Positions 20,798 through 30,500 of a DNA stretch of 64,000 nucleotides are shown here, piece by piece (position 1 is the stretch's first letter; each line of letters starts with the position of its first letter). Origin of the DNA: Microglena sp. YARC (Eukaryota > Chlorophyta > Chlorophyceae > Chlamydomonadales > Chlamydomonadaceae); contig CM039464.1 of the NCBI GenBank assembly GCA_022414725.1, positions 32,266,465-32,330,464 of the forward strand. The letters run 5' to 3'. The notes under the pieces were generated by a model. The model saw nothing but the letters and a program-made list of their open reading frames with translations, made no database searches and was not told where the DNA came from. A program made the translations under genes and the position numbers.

Positions 20798-21323
20798 GTG
20801 GATGAGATGTACCAACCCCATGACTTGGAAGACAGGGAAAAGTGGTTCAACTCGACTGGGATCAAGCTGAATGCTGAGAGATGGATATTCTGGGCAGATA
20901 AATTAGGAGTCCCCTGTCCTGTACCAGCCTTAGGCCCTGTTTCTTGGGAATGGAAGACCACCCCTCCAGCCCCCATAACCAAGGTGAACAACCACACCAG
21001 TGCCTTGCTCAACCTCCCCCCCCTTGTCTCTGAGTTAGATAAGGCTGAGAAGCTAGGCTTGATAGAGTTCTTGCAGGCAGATCAGGACCAGGCAGACTTT
21101 GTTAGCTGCATCAACCCGTTCGGGGTTAGGATCAAGCCTAATGGCAAGGCTAGGATTCTAGTAGACCCCACCATCACTGGGGTAAATGGTTGTATGAACA
21201 AGCTACCTTGCTCACTCACCACCCCTGAAACATTCATGAAGACGCTCACCACAACAGATCTGTTGGGCAAAAGAGATCTGACGAATGGATTCTATCATGC
21301 TTCCCTGCATCCTTCAGCTAGGA
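20798..21323 (+). pseudogene. DIRS-like reverse transcriptase, N-terminal part
   Basis: Contains RT fingers/palm motifs: INPFGVRIKPNGKARILVDP and the motif A region DLTNGFYHASLHPSAR. Reading stops at 21,324, where an LTR begins, and resumes in frame at 26,822 (the codons around the TAGGA duplication join cleanly). The split is therefore purely from the inserted element. Confidence 0.85.
21319..21323. other. target-site duplication TAGGA, left copy
   Basis: TAGGA precedes the 5' LTR; the identical pentamer follows the composite insert at 26,817-26,821. Five bases is typical for Ty3/gypsy integrase. Confidence 0.8.
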
Positions 21324-21645
21324 TGTAGTGTATCCAGTCCTAGTTGTTTACCTATCGTGAGTTGCTAAGTCGAGAAACTTCGACGAGAACTTTTGAGGCT
21401 GTTGCTAAGTTCCGTAGGTTTTCTTGTAGCCATACACGTTAGGTTTTAGGGTTCATTTGGATCTTCTAGATATTTCGCCAAGGCTATTAAAGTCGGCGCC
21501 CAGACATTTCTAGAACTTTGAACCTTGACAGGATCACTGGATGTCGCCTGATTTGTAACAAGCTTTCGAGTTCCTTATTCCTCGTTTCCCTTATCCTTGA
21601 ACTTGTGTGTAACTTCGCTGGCCATCGCCCGATAGTTACGCTTCA
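21324..21645 (+). repeat. 5' LTR
   Basis: Starts TGTAGTGTATCC and ends GTTACGCTTCA (TG..CA). It has a 322-bp match at 26,295 with about six differences. Confidence 0.9.
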
Positions 21646-21647
21646 TT

Positions 21648-21660
21648 TGGTTTCGGAGCC
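21648..21660 (+). other. primer-binding site
   Basis: TGGTTTCGGAGCC two bases after the LTR. It resembles the complement of an initiator tRNA-Met 3' end (plant elements use TGGTATCAGAGC), with a few differences. Confidence 0.6.
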
Positions 21661-21683
21661 CTGTTCCCCACGTCCCTTCTAAC

Positions 21684-22718
21684 ATGTCCCACGAATCACC
21701 TTCGTCTTCATCTACACATGCGTCTGATCAGCGCATTGCAGCTTTGGAGGCGGAGCTCAAGGCCCTTAAGGCAGCGAAGCCACAGTTCTTGCCCACAGGG
21801 GTAAAACCTCCCTTGCCAACTCGCCTGTCGGCGAAGACAAGGACGGACGTCCCCGATTGGATTTCTAATACGCGTGTGGCTCTCCAACTTGCGGGATTTA
21901 ACCTCGACTATGCATCTGTGGCTTATGCGTCTACGTTTTTGGACGACAAGGCTAATGCATGGTGGCGCACTTGTCTGGCTGCACCCGCGAATCCGGACTT
22001 CCAGAGCTCTGGTGGATTTGGAACCTTTGACAGTTTCGCGGCAGAACTCCAAAAGAACCTCGGACAGCCGTTTCCGGAGGCGACTGCCCGGGAGAAGCTG
22101 GCGAAGCTGCAACAGACTAAATCCGTACTGGACTACTCGGACGCCTTTACCAGGATTATCAAGGACCTATCCGAGCGGCACTGGAAAGATCTCCGCTTCG
22201 ATTACCTTCAAGGTTTGAAGCTGTCAATCCGGGAGATGCTAACTGGCAAGATAACTGAAGAGACCAAATGGGAGGACATTGCCAGCCTTGCGCACCAGTG
22301 TGACCAGGTTTTAATGGCTCGCCCTCAGTACATGGAGCACAGATCCTTGCCGTCTCGCCATGCAAGCGGCCCAACACCCATGGAGCTGGGACACATGGGG
22401 CACGTGGACACATCCAGGAAGGGTAGGCCCCCAACTCCCTACCCACGCTCAAACTCTCCGAAGAGGAATGCGCATCCAAGCCCTTTAACTCATGAGGAGC
22501 AAGAACGCCTAAGGCGCGAAGGCGCCTGTTTCCGCTGCCGTAAACCCGGCCATTTTCTAGTCAATGTACAGAGTTCAGCTCCAATCCGACTGGCAGACCT
22601 GCCGCGTATAGGAGCCCTTCCCCCTCAAGGCAAAAAAACTGAGCAGATCGCCTCGGGAGGGGACGACCCGGGACGCCGAGCATCAGTTGGCAGTTCGTTC
22701 GCTGCCCGAGACACCTAG
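21684..22718 (+). CDS. Ty3/gypsy Gag
   Basis: 344 codons from an ATG 38 bases after the LTR. It begins with a short coiled-coil-like part (RIAALEAELKALKA), followed by the retrotransposon Gag core (VPDWISNTRVALQLAGF, ANAWWRTC, the LAKLQQTKSVLDYSDAF block and the following helix) and a Ser/Pro-rich linker. The zinc knuckle starts CFRCRKPGHF but its last Cys is missing (VNV follows), so it is broken or truncated here. The remaining codons overlap the start of pol in another frame. Confidence 0.8.
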   Translation: MSHESPSSSSTHASDQRIAALEAELKALKAAKPQFLPTGVKPPLPTRLSAKTRTDVPDWISNTRVALQLAGFNLDYASVAYASTFLDDKANAWWRTCLAAPANPDFQSSGGFGTFDSFAAELQKNLGQPFPEATAREKLAKLQQTKSVLDYSDAFTRIIKDLSERHWKDLRFDYLQGLKLSIREMLTGKITEETKWEDIASLAHQCDQVLMARPQYMEHRSLPSRHASGPTPMELGHMGHVDTSRKGRPPTPYPRSNSPKRNAHPSPLTHEEQERLRREGACFRCRKPGHFLVNVQSSAPIRLADLPRIGALPPQGKKTEQIASGGDDPGRRASVGSSFAARDT

Positions 22719-25179
22719 GTCCCATGAGACGAAACCTGGGGTACTACGCATTGTTGCGGGTACCAGGTTTCCAACGATTTCACACAGAACCAAGATAATC
22801 CCTGCTGCTCCAAGACGAGAAGTTCTGAGGCGTCGTTTAACCTCGGACTCCAAGGATTCAACCAGTTCTACCTCGACTTCAGCTCCGGCTCCTTTAGAAG
22901 AGACCTCATCAACCCCTCATGTGCCTTCACCTACTCCCAACAAGGATACCTCTTCCATGCCACCAGACCTTCCCAAGATCATCAACCTATGTTCTGCTGC
23001 TGCTAGAAACCATGGCCATGCCTTACTTGTCTTCCATGGCACCCTAGAAGGAATACCTACCACTCCATGCATCAATTTGGTCAAAGTGAACCGCATGCGT
23101 AAGGCATTACGCCAGCCTGGAAATCGTACATTTCTTGGGATTCTTAGAGAAGCTACAAACCAGCAGCAAGAAGCAGACCCCTTCAGGCCTATGAACACAG
23201 CCTTTTCCGCAGCCAAGCAGTCTAAGTTGCATAGCCTGATAGCGAGGTTTCAGCCATATTTTGCTGCTCCTACCGGTCTGAACGAGACAGTACCGTTGCA
23301 TCATATACCCCTTCAGCCTGGATCTACACCGCCGCAACAGCGTACAGGGAGGATGTCCTCTGCTGAGCTTGAGGAGTTACAACGGCAGTTAGAGGACTAC
23401 CTAGCTAAGGGATGGATACGGCCTTCTAGTTCTGACTTTGGTGCCCCAGTTCTGTTTTCATTGAAGGCGGATGGATCATGGAGGTTTTGCATCGACTACC
23501 GTGCTCTCAATGCTATTACCATGAAGGACAGATACCCATTGCCCCGCATTGATGAGCTGCTTGACCAGCTACATGGAGCCAAGTACTTCACATCCCTGGA
23601 TTTGTGGAGCGGCTATCATCAGGTGAAGATGCACCCCGACGATATCCACAAAACAGCATTCAAGACGAGGTACGGCCAATTTGAATTTCTGGTTATGCCT
23701 TTTGGGTTGACAAATGCCCCGGCCTCTTTTATGCGGCTAATGAACAGTGTGCTCAAGGAGTATTTGGACAAGTTTGTCGTGGTCTACCTGGATGATATAC
23801 TCATCTACTCTCGAACTGAGGAGGAGCATTTGGAACACATTGAGCTAGTATTGGAGAAGCTGGCTGCTGCCAATCTTCATATCAAGATATCCAAGTGCAC
23901 CTTCGCCCAGCCCAAGACTGTTTTCCTAGGATTCCAAGTTTCATCTAGTGGCCTTAGCGTGGACCCCAAGAAGATCGCTGCTGTTGCCAACTGGAGTATT
24001 CCCCATGACTTCCAGTCTACAAGATCTTTCCTTGGGTTTACTGGATTTTACCGTCGTTTTATTAAGGACTATGCTAAGATAGCAGCGCCTTTAACGGAGC
24101 TTACCAAGACTTCAAAGCCCTTCCCGCACCCACTTCCTCAACCAGCTGTGAATGCGTTTCATGTTCTCAAAGCAGCATTGATTAATGCTCCATTGCTTGT
24201 CATTCCCTTCAATGGGTCCAATGCTACCTTTGAACTTTACACAGATGCTTCCGGGGTTGGCGTTGGAGCTGTGTTGCTCCAAGATCAGGGCAAAGGCCCC
24301 CAACCGGTTGCATATGAATCAAGGAAGTACAAGCCTGCTGAGAAGGACTACGCCGTGCATGAACAAGAGCTACTTGCAGTGGTACATGGTGTGAAGAAAT
24401 TCCGACACTACTTGGACGGCTGTAAACACTTCCATCTCTACACCGACCATCGCTCACTCAAATATTTCTTCACTCAGCGGGACTTATCCAAGCGTCAAGC
24501 AAGATGGTCTCAAGACCTGGCTCCGTTCCAGCCGAACATGACCATCGTCTACAAGCCAGGACCTGAGAACCAAGCGGATGCTCTCTCACGCCTTTTCCTC
24601 AGTGAGATTATGGACCTACTGCCCCACCAGGTAATCATTTCAGATCCCATTCAGCACGACATCTCCTTAGCTTACTCAGAGGATCCTTTGTACTCCCAAG
24701 CAGAACACCCTAAGCGCCCGTCTTTCCTTCAGAAACACAATGATCTTTGGTATTTTAAAGGTCGACTGTGCGTCCCCAATGTCCCTGATTTACGTCTTCG
24801 CATTCTGCAAGAATACCATGATGCACCTTCTGCTGGACACCCTGGGTTTCACAAGACATTGAATGCCGTGGCTGACAAGTTTTGGTGGCCACGCATGACA
24901 CGCACTGTGCGGTCCTATGTTGCTAGCTGTCCCACCTGCCAACGGACCAAGCCAAGCTCCATGTCTTCTCCTGGTCTGCTACGCCCACATGACGTTCCTT
25001 CACGCCCTTGGAGTCATGTATCTGTTGACCTAATCACAGACCTTCCTAGGAGTGTTTGCTATGATGGAGCTACATATGATGCCATTGCTACCTTTGTCTG
25101 CATGTTGACCCAAGCAAGCTATCTTTGTACGTATCACGAAGAACATCACTGCTTCTCAGCTCGCCAATGTCTACCTTGA
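22687..25179 (+). CDS. Ty3/gypsy Pol: RT, RNase H, integrase N-terminal part
   Basis: After a Ser/Thr-rich leader with no recognisable protease active site, the RT spans about 23,340-23,960 with WRFCIDYRALN, DLWSGYHQ, MPFGLTNAP and the catalytic VYLDD (near 23,782). RNase H begins at LYTDASGVGVGAVL (24,238) with HEQELLAV and LYTDHRSLKY. The integrase HHCC zinc-binding region covers about 24,818-24,950 (ending CPTCQ), and the first core Asp is in VSVDLITDLP. An apparent extra base in a C run near 25,110 shifts the frame, so the last 20 or so codons before 25,179 are out of register. Confidence 0.85.
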   Translation: MAVRSLPETPRSHETKPGVLRIVAGTRFPTISHRTKIIPAAPRREVLRRRLTSDSKDSTSSTSTSAPAPLEETSSTPHVPSPTPNKDTSSMPPDLPKIINLCSAAARNHGHALLVFHGTLEGIPTTPCINLVKVNRMRKALRQPGNRTFLGILREATNQQQEADPFRPMNTAFSAAKQSKLHSLIARFQPYFAAPTGLNETVPLHHIPLQPGSTPPQQRTGRMSSAELEELQRQLEDYLAKGWIRPSSSDFGAPVLFSLKADGSWRFCIDYRALNAITMKDRYPLPRIDELLDQLHGAKYFTSLDLWSGYHQVKMHPDDIHKTAFKTRYGQFEFLVMPFGLTNAPASFMRLMNSVLKEYLDKFVVVYLDDILIYSRTEEEHLEHIELVLEKLAAANLHIKISKCTFAQPKTVFLGFQVSSSGLSVDPKKIAAVANWSIPHDFQSTRSFLGFTGFYRRFIKDYAKIAAPLTELTKTSKPFPHPLPQPAVNAFHVLKAALINAPLLVIPFNGSNATFELYTDASGVGVGAVLLQDQGKGPQPVAYESRKYKPAEKDYAVHEQELLAVVHGVKKFRHYLDGCKHFHLYTDHRSLKYFFTQRDLSKRQARWSQDLAPFQPNMTIVYKPGPENQADALSRLFLSEIMDLLPHQVIISDPIQHDISLAYSEDPLYSQAEHPKRPSFLQKHNDLWYFKGRLCVPNVPDLRLRILQEYHDAPSAGHPGFHKTLNAVADKFWWPRMTRTVRSYVASCPTCQRTKPSSMSSPGLLRPHDVPSRPWSHVSVDLITDLPRSVCYDGATYDAIATFVCMLTQASYLCTYHEEHHCFSARQCLP

Positions 25180-26230
25180 TCATGTCTACGCTAAGCATGG
25201 CTTGTCTACATTTCTTGTGAGCGACTAAGACCCTAGGTTTGACAGTGAGTTCTGGCGTGCCTTGTTAGCTGCTCTTGGTACAACCCTCAACATGTCAACA
25301 GCACATCATCCCCAAACAGATGGTCAGACCGAGCGCACTCATCGCACTGTAGAACAAATCCTGAGAGCGTATATAGCTCCTATGCACGAGGATTGGACTA
25401 CATGGCTTCCTTTGGCAGAGTTTGCATACAACAACAGCCAGCACCGCTCCATTGGTACCACCCCATTCTATGCCAATTATGGCTTCCACCCAACTTACCC
25501 AACGTCTTTCATCGTTCCATCTGATGTATCACCTGATGCCGCTGATTATATAAATAACCTCAAGGATGTCCAAGCATTAGTCACTCGGGAGCTGGAGTTT
25601 GCAAAGGCTCAACAAGCAGAGTATACCGACCGTCGCCGCCGTCCCTTACAATTTCATGTTGGAGATCAAGTTCGCCTGTCCTCCGATTTTATCTCTCTAT
25701 ATGACCAGCCCTCATCCAAGCTCCGACATCGGTTCCTTGGCCCCTTTACTGTGCTTGAGTGCATTCCAGCAACAGATCCCACAGCCTACAAGCTGGACCT
25801 ACCTCCATCCATGTCACGTGTACACCCCGTTTTCCATGTTTCTCATCTTCTACCTTGGACCCCTAACAATGAGGATGAGTTTCCAGGCCGTCACGTACCA
25901 AATCAGCCTATTCGAGCTGCCAAGGACTATGTGTATGGTGTCGCATACGAAGTGGATCGCATTCTGGATGTCAAGATTGCTCAAGACCCCTCATCCCGTG
26001 CTCGCCCTAGGGCTGACAACATCTTGTTTCTAGTTAAATGGGCCCCACCTTACCAAGACCCTTCTGAAGATTCATGGGAGCCTTACAGAAATTTGAAATC
26101 TTTGGATGCAATAAAAACTTTTCTGCACTCTCCTGAGTACCATGCTTTTACACTCACCTCTGCTTTTCAGTCCTTTGCTCGCAAGTATAAAGCTAAGATT
26201 CCAAAAGTTGTTAGATTTGACATTCCTTAA
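25120..26230 (+). pseudogene. Ty3/gypsy integrase C-terminal part with chromodomain
   Basis: The shifted frame continues the integrase core (ITASQLANVYLDHVYAKHG). It carries an in-frame TAA at 25,226 inside the LVSD-DPRF motif, then the core Glu in HPQTDGQTERTHRTVEQ. A GPFTVLE-type integrase C-terminal fold follows (about 25,738). A chromodomain spans about 25,945-26,115 (YEVDRILDVKI, LVKWAPPY, DSWEPYRNL). Chromodomains bind methylated histone tails and target integration, which places this element in the chromovirus group. The part from 25,262 to 26,230 is open without further breaks. Confidence 0.85.
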
Positions 26231-26281
26231 TTTTCCCTCATACCTTTGTTTGTAGCTAGCTATGAGGACATAGCTCTCCAT

Positions 26282-26294
26282 AAGAGGGGGAGTA
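26282..26294 (+). other. polypurine tract
   Basis: AAGAGGGGGAGTA directly before the 3' LTR, the plus-strand primer site expected in LTR retrotransposons. Confidence 0.75.
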
Positions 26295-26616
26295 TGTAGT
26301 GTATCCAGTCCTAGTTGTTTACCTATCGTGAGTTGCTAAAACGAGAAACTTTGACGAGAACTTTCGAGGCTGTTGCTAAGTTCCGTAGGTTTTCTTGTAG
26401 CCATACACGTTAGGTTTTAGGGTTCGTTTGGATCTTCTAGATATTTCGCCAAGGCTATTAAAGTCGGCGCCCAGACATTTCTAGAACTTTGAACCTTGAC
26501 AGGATCACTGGCTGTCGCCTGATTTGTAACAAGCTTTCGAGTTCCTTATTCCTCGTTTCCCTTATCCTTGAACTTGTGTGTAACTTCGCTGGCCATCGCC
26601 CGATAGTTACGCTTCA
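26295..26616 (+). repeat. 3' LTR
   Basis: 322 bp, TGTAGT to CTTCA. It matches the 5' LTR apart from about six substitutions. Confidence 0.9.
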
Positions 26617-26816
26617 TTTCAAAGTTCTAGAAATGTCTGGGCGCCGACTTTAATAGCCTTGGCGAAATATCTAGAAGATCCAAACGAACCCTAAAACCTA
26701 ACGTGTATGGCTACAAGAAAACATACGGAATTTAGCAACAGCCTCGAAAGTTCTCGTCGAAGTTTCTCGACTTAGCAACTCACGATAGGTAAACAACTAG
26801 GACTGGATACACTACA
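26617..26816 (-). repeat. inverted partial LTR
   Basis: The reverse complement of roughly the first 200 bases of the LTR, abutting the 3' LTR and ending ACTACA, the inverted U3 terminus. It lies inside the target-site duplication, so the insert has a U3 end at both borders. Confidence 0.85.
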
Positions 26817-26821
26817 TAGGA
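26817..26821. other. target-site duplication TAGGA, right copy
   Basis: Matches 21,319-21,323 and restores the reading frame of the interrupted RT. Confidence 0.8.
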
Positions 26822-28344
26822 GGTACATGGGATTCAGACACCCCGTGACAGGTAAAATTGGTAGATGGATAGCTCTCCCTCAAGGCACAGCCCAGAGCCC
26901 CCATTTCTTCTGTGAGTTGACCAACTTCTCTAAGTTGATTTTCAACCACAGTTTCAATGAGCATGGTGTCAAGGCCACCTGTGATGTCTATGTGGATAAT
27001 TACCCCATCAAGGCTGATACACACGTAGACATGCAGAGGGCATTTGAGATCATGGACAGAGAACCTGAACTGCTAGGACTAGAGTTCAATCGCTCTAAAG
27101 ATGAAGGTGCCACCCAACCCACAACGAGACTGGAAGTGCTAGGGCTTCTGCTAGATGCACCTCTCTTGAAAATGGACCTCCCGGCCCACAAGAAGCAACT
27201 GTACAGAGCAGAAGTCCTTAAGACACTACAGTCAAGGAAGGAGGGAGGCATCCTCAGAAGGAAAGAACTTGAATGTCTAGTGGGGAAGCTAGTCTGGGTG
27301 TCTAAGGTGATACCTTGGGGATACTTGCACATCCAACACCTGTTTGATGCCCTATATCATGTCACCACCAACCATACCACTCACAAATCAATGGCTGTCA
27401 TCCCTTGGACACAGGGCACACTAAGTGACCTGGTGTTTTGGGACAAGGCTCTGGAGATGGAGTGGCATGAGTCGGTAGGGGTACATGAAAGCATGTTGGC
27501 CAGGAAGGATGTACACGTGGACAGCAAAGCCTTCAAGGTCCACATGTACACAGATGCCAGTAAGGTATTCGGTGCAGGTGGAACTTTGGGCGATGACACA
27601 TACTCCTATCCCTGGCCAGAAAACAGGCAACATGTGCATATGGGCATCCTAGAACTCGAAGCATGCATGATTTGCTTGCAGCACTGGGCACATGAACTGG
27701 CAGGAACGTCAGTACTTTGCTACATGGACAATGTCCAAGCTGTTTCAGCTGTGAATAAGGGGGGTTCTAGGATACCAGGCATCAGGGATGCTCTGGCACA
27801 GATGGCACTCACATGCCTTAAATATGGGTTCACTGTCAAAGCCAAGCATGTTCAGGGAGAGTTAAACCCTGCAGACGCCCCCAGCAGGGGAAAAGCATGC
27901 AGCACCAACAACCATTACATGTTCAAATGTTTTGACAGGCATAACAACCCCCCAGCCACCATTGACTGCTTTGCTGCAGCAAATGGGTACAACAAGCATG
28001 ACGGGTGCACAAAATGGTTCTCCATCCAACACCCACTTGTATCACAATGGGAATCACTTTCTGGCCAAGTGTCTTGGGCCATCATCCCATTCGCTGCATT
28101 AGGAACAACTCTGGATCTCCTGTACGCGGCTTGGGTAGCCTCACCCTCTGACACAATTTGCACAGCACTGGTGCCTAAATGGCCAGATGCTATTTGGTTT
28201 AGGAAGTACCTTAGGGGCAAGAACCCCAAGTTTAGGGTACTAGCAACTTACCCTAAGGGCGCCAGGATTTTCCTTGACCCCAGTTCAGGAAAAACCACTG
28301 GCCCAATTCCACACACCATGCTTGTGATCAGGTCTGCTCAGTAA
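26822..28344 (+). pseudogene. DIRS-like reverse transcriptase C-terminal part and RNase H
   Basis: RT motif B is LPQGTAQSPHFFCELT (about 26,878). Motif C reads YVDN at 26,989-27,000 where YVDD is usual (GAT to AAT), so the catalytic site is probably dead or variant. The thumb and connection follow. RNase H residues are visible: Asp in HMYTDASKVFGAGG (27,542), Glu in GILELEACM, Asp in CYMDNVQAV and Asp in NPADAPSRG. The frame ends at TAA 28,342, and the next ORF continues in the same frame. Confidence 0.85.
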
Positions 28345-29565
28345 CTTACCCCCCCTTCTTTCTTCCTCCCAACCCCCATAGGATGTACCATCTGCCAAGG
28401 CACCAAGGGAAGGATGCTTAGGTGCACCAATTGCGACCAACACAGCCACCCCCAGTGCCTCAGCTTGGGCAGGAATGCCATGTCCTGTGGTACATTCAAG
28501 TGCCCGGCCTGCATTTTAATTGAGTGCAACCTCCACATCACTAGCGCCCAAGGCCAGCAAGGTGCCAGGAGGTTAGTGATGCTGGAGGGCTCAACCCTGG
28601 CTGTCAGTTCGCAAGACACTTATGCAAGTGCTCTTAAGCGTTACACCAGGTGCATGGCTGAGGTATACTTAATTACTGAGCAGGAGGCACTCCCCCCTGG
28701 CCCCAAGGAACAAGTGCCACTGACGCTAGTAAAGTTGTTCATGGGTTGGGCGGCAGGTCATTACTAACCTGCCACCATTCAAACAACCCTGTCAGCACTA
28801 GCAGAATGGCACAGGTCTAAGGGACTGGACCTTCACACTCTGAACTCCATTGTTGTGGGACAGCTCTCACAGGCCATCAGGGTGTTCCAAGGGCCTGAGG
28901 GAGTCTCCTCTGGCAAGCAGGGCATTTGTAAGTCCCTCATTATCAAGTGTCTGGAGACCATGAGGAAGCTGAAGACCCTGCAGCCCCACATGGAGGACTT
29001 GTTTACTAGAGATGCAGCTTGGCTAGTGATGGGTTTCTTTGGCCTCCTTAGAAGGAGTGACATTATTGCTTTGCGTTTTTCAGATGTAGTGACCAAGAAG
29101 GATCATGTAGTGGTCCACATCAGACGCTCTAAGACAGACCAGGAAGGGAAGGGAGCCAGTGTAGTGCTCCCAGCCCAGTGTAGGGACTCACTTAGAGTCA
29201 GGAGGATTATAGATGCCCTCATTCAGCTTAGGACCCGTCAGGGAACAACGTCAGAGGACCACCTCATCACCGCCTGGGACCTAGACTCCCTTAGCTTGTC
29301 TTCCTCCCCCCTTCTTTCAGGTCAGGCTTTGTCCTATCGACTGAAGTCTTATCTCACTGCTATTGCACACTCTCACCCCAAACTGGACATAGATCAAGCT
29401 AGGTTTGCCATGCACAGCCTCAGACGGGGAGGTGTAGTAGCAGCTTGGGCTAATGGGGCAGATCTAGAGACTACAAGAACTCAAGGAAGGTGGAAATCGG
29501 ATGCCATTAAGGCATATCTGATCCCAGACCTCTCGGTCAAGTTGAACTTTGCCTCCAGCCTCTGA
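28345..29565 (+). pseudogene. PHD finger fused to tyrosine recombinase (one in-frame stop)
   Basis: The N-terminal part (28,384-28,512) has the spacing C-X2-C-X9-C-X2-C-X4-H-X2-C-X14-C-X2-C, the C4HC3 pattern of a PHD finger, with MLRCTNCDQHSHPQC matching the usual core. A SAM-like N-terminal recombinase domain follows (DTYASALKRYTRCMAEVY). It is broken by TAA at 28,765, and the frame then resumes. The catalytic domain has Arg in GLLRRSDIIALRFSDV (29,041), the H-x-x-R box HSLRRGG (29,412), and GRWKSDAIKAYL with the nucleophilic Tyr (near 29,513). The recombinase would insert the circular cDNA; the PHD finger presumably contacts histone tails. The C/T-rich stretch ending ATAG at 28,381 looks like a 3' splice site that could bypass the TAA at 28,342. 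Confidence 0.85.
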
Positions 29566-30180
29566 GCCTAGCTTTTTCCTTTCCTTCTTTTCTCTTGATA
29601 CCCCATCACTTAGCCAAGCCTGCTGTCCTGTACATGCTCCTTACTCCTACACTTTTCCCCCAGTCCCCCTTTACACTCCTTTCCTTTACATAGTGGGACT
29701 GATTTTTATTATCCTGAGGGCACGTGTGTGTGAAATTGCAGTGACTCTTGCATATGGTAGTAGCACAAAGACAGACCTGAACAGTCTGGACTTACAAGCT
29801 AGATAGTGCAGTTGACTTTATTTAATGGTAAAAGCTGATAAGACCAGTAAAGCCAGCTAGTGGTGTGATATACCCCCTAATTAAGGGAAATATCATACAC
29901 AAAGCTAAAACTTTACAAGGCCCAGCATACACCTTAAATATGTCTACTAGCACTTGTACCAATGGGGGACCCATCTGAAAGATCGCTGGACCTCTCGTGC
30001 AGTGTCTCAATGTCCAGCAAGCAGGCCCCCATACTTTTGCAAATATAAGTACTGACAATGATGAAGCCTGCATGTGCTTATTTCCTCAACCCTTAAGGGT
30101 AAATTATATGTATTGGAAATATGAAAAAGCAACTGTAAGGAATCTGAGTCAACCGTCAATACAATATATAATATATTTAA
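29566..30180 (+). other. 3' region of the DIRS-like element, non-coding
   Basis: No further ORF. It contains short self-repeats such as TAATTAAGGGAAATAT and CTTAAGGGTAAATTAT. The terminal repeats needed for DIRS replication should be here and near 18,890, but I could not pair them by eye. Confidence 0.4.
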
Positions 30181-30184
30181 AAGC

Positions 30185-30500
30185 AATACATCCATAAATA
30201 CAATTAATAAAAGCAATGCGAGAGAGTCCCCTGAACACCACGCCCCTCCAGGTGTTATCCTTTTTTTATACAATCAATGCATGCATAAATAAAATAGATA
30301 CAAGCGAAGCATGCACACCTGTACTACTTGCACTTGTCCTGGACAGAGGTACGAGGTACAAGGTACACCGTGATAAAAGCAATGCATGCATAAATGCAAT
30401 GAAAAAAGCAATGCATGCATAAAAAATTAGATAAAAACAATACAAAAGCAATGCATGCATAAATAAAATAGATGAAAACAATACATAAAAGCAATATATC
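30185..30500. repeat. dispersed repeat D2 with an SINE-like 3' fragment
   Basis: AAAGCAATRCATNCATAAAT blocks surround GAGTCCCCTGAACACCACGC and CCCTCCAGGTGTTATCC plus T7, the terminus of the SINE-like family (30,218-30,266). GCACACCTGTACTACTTGCA and CTTGTCCTGGACAGAGGTAC follow. Confidence 0.75.

Larger units (their letters stand above)
21324..26816 (+). mobile_element. Ty3/gypsy chromovirus (LTR retrotransposon), defective, nested in the DIRS-like element
   Basis: Structure: 322-bp 5' LTR, PBS, gag, pol (RT, RNase H, integrase, chromodomain), polypurine tract, 322-bp 3' LTR, then an inverted 200-bp LTR piece, all inside one TAGGA duplication. The LTRs differ at about six positions by eye, so the insertion is fairly young. 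It is defective: broken zinc knuckle, no visible protease D-S/T-G, one frameshift near 25,110 and a stop at 25,226. Confidence 0.9.
18880..30180 (+). mobile_element. DIRS-like (tyrosine recombinase) retrotransposon, decayed and interrupted
   Basis: Order: TATA box, ORF1 with histone-H3-like start, Gag with zinc knuckle, reverse transcriptase, RNase H, PHD finger and tyrosine recombinase. RT plus RNase H plus tyrosine recombinase, without an aspartic protease or DDE integrase, defines the DIRS group; TOC and kangaroo elements of green algae are of this kind. A Ty3/gypsy element (21,324-26,816) sits inside the RT. In-frame stops occur at 19,347 (TGA), 20,411 (TAG) and 28,765 (TAA), so this copy cannot act alone. 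I could not find the inverted terminal or split direct repeats expected of DIRS elements; the boundaries are set where D2 repeat sequence stops and resumes. Confidence 0.8.
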
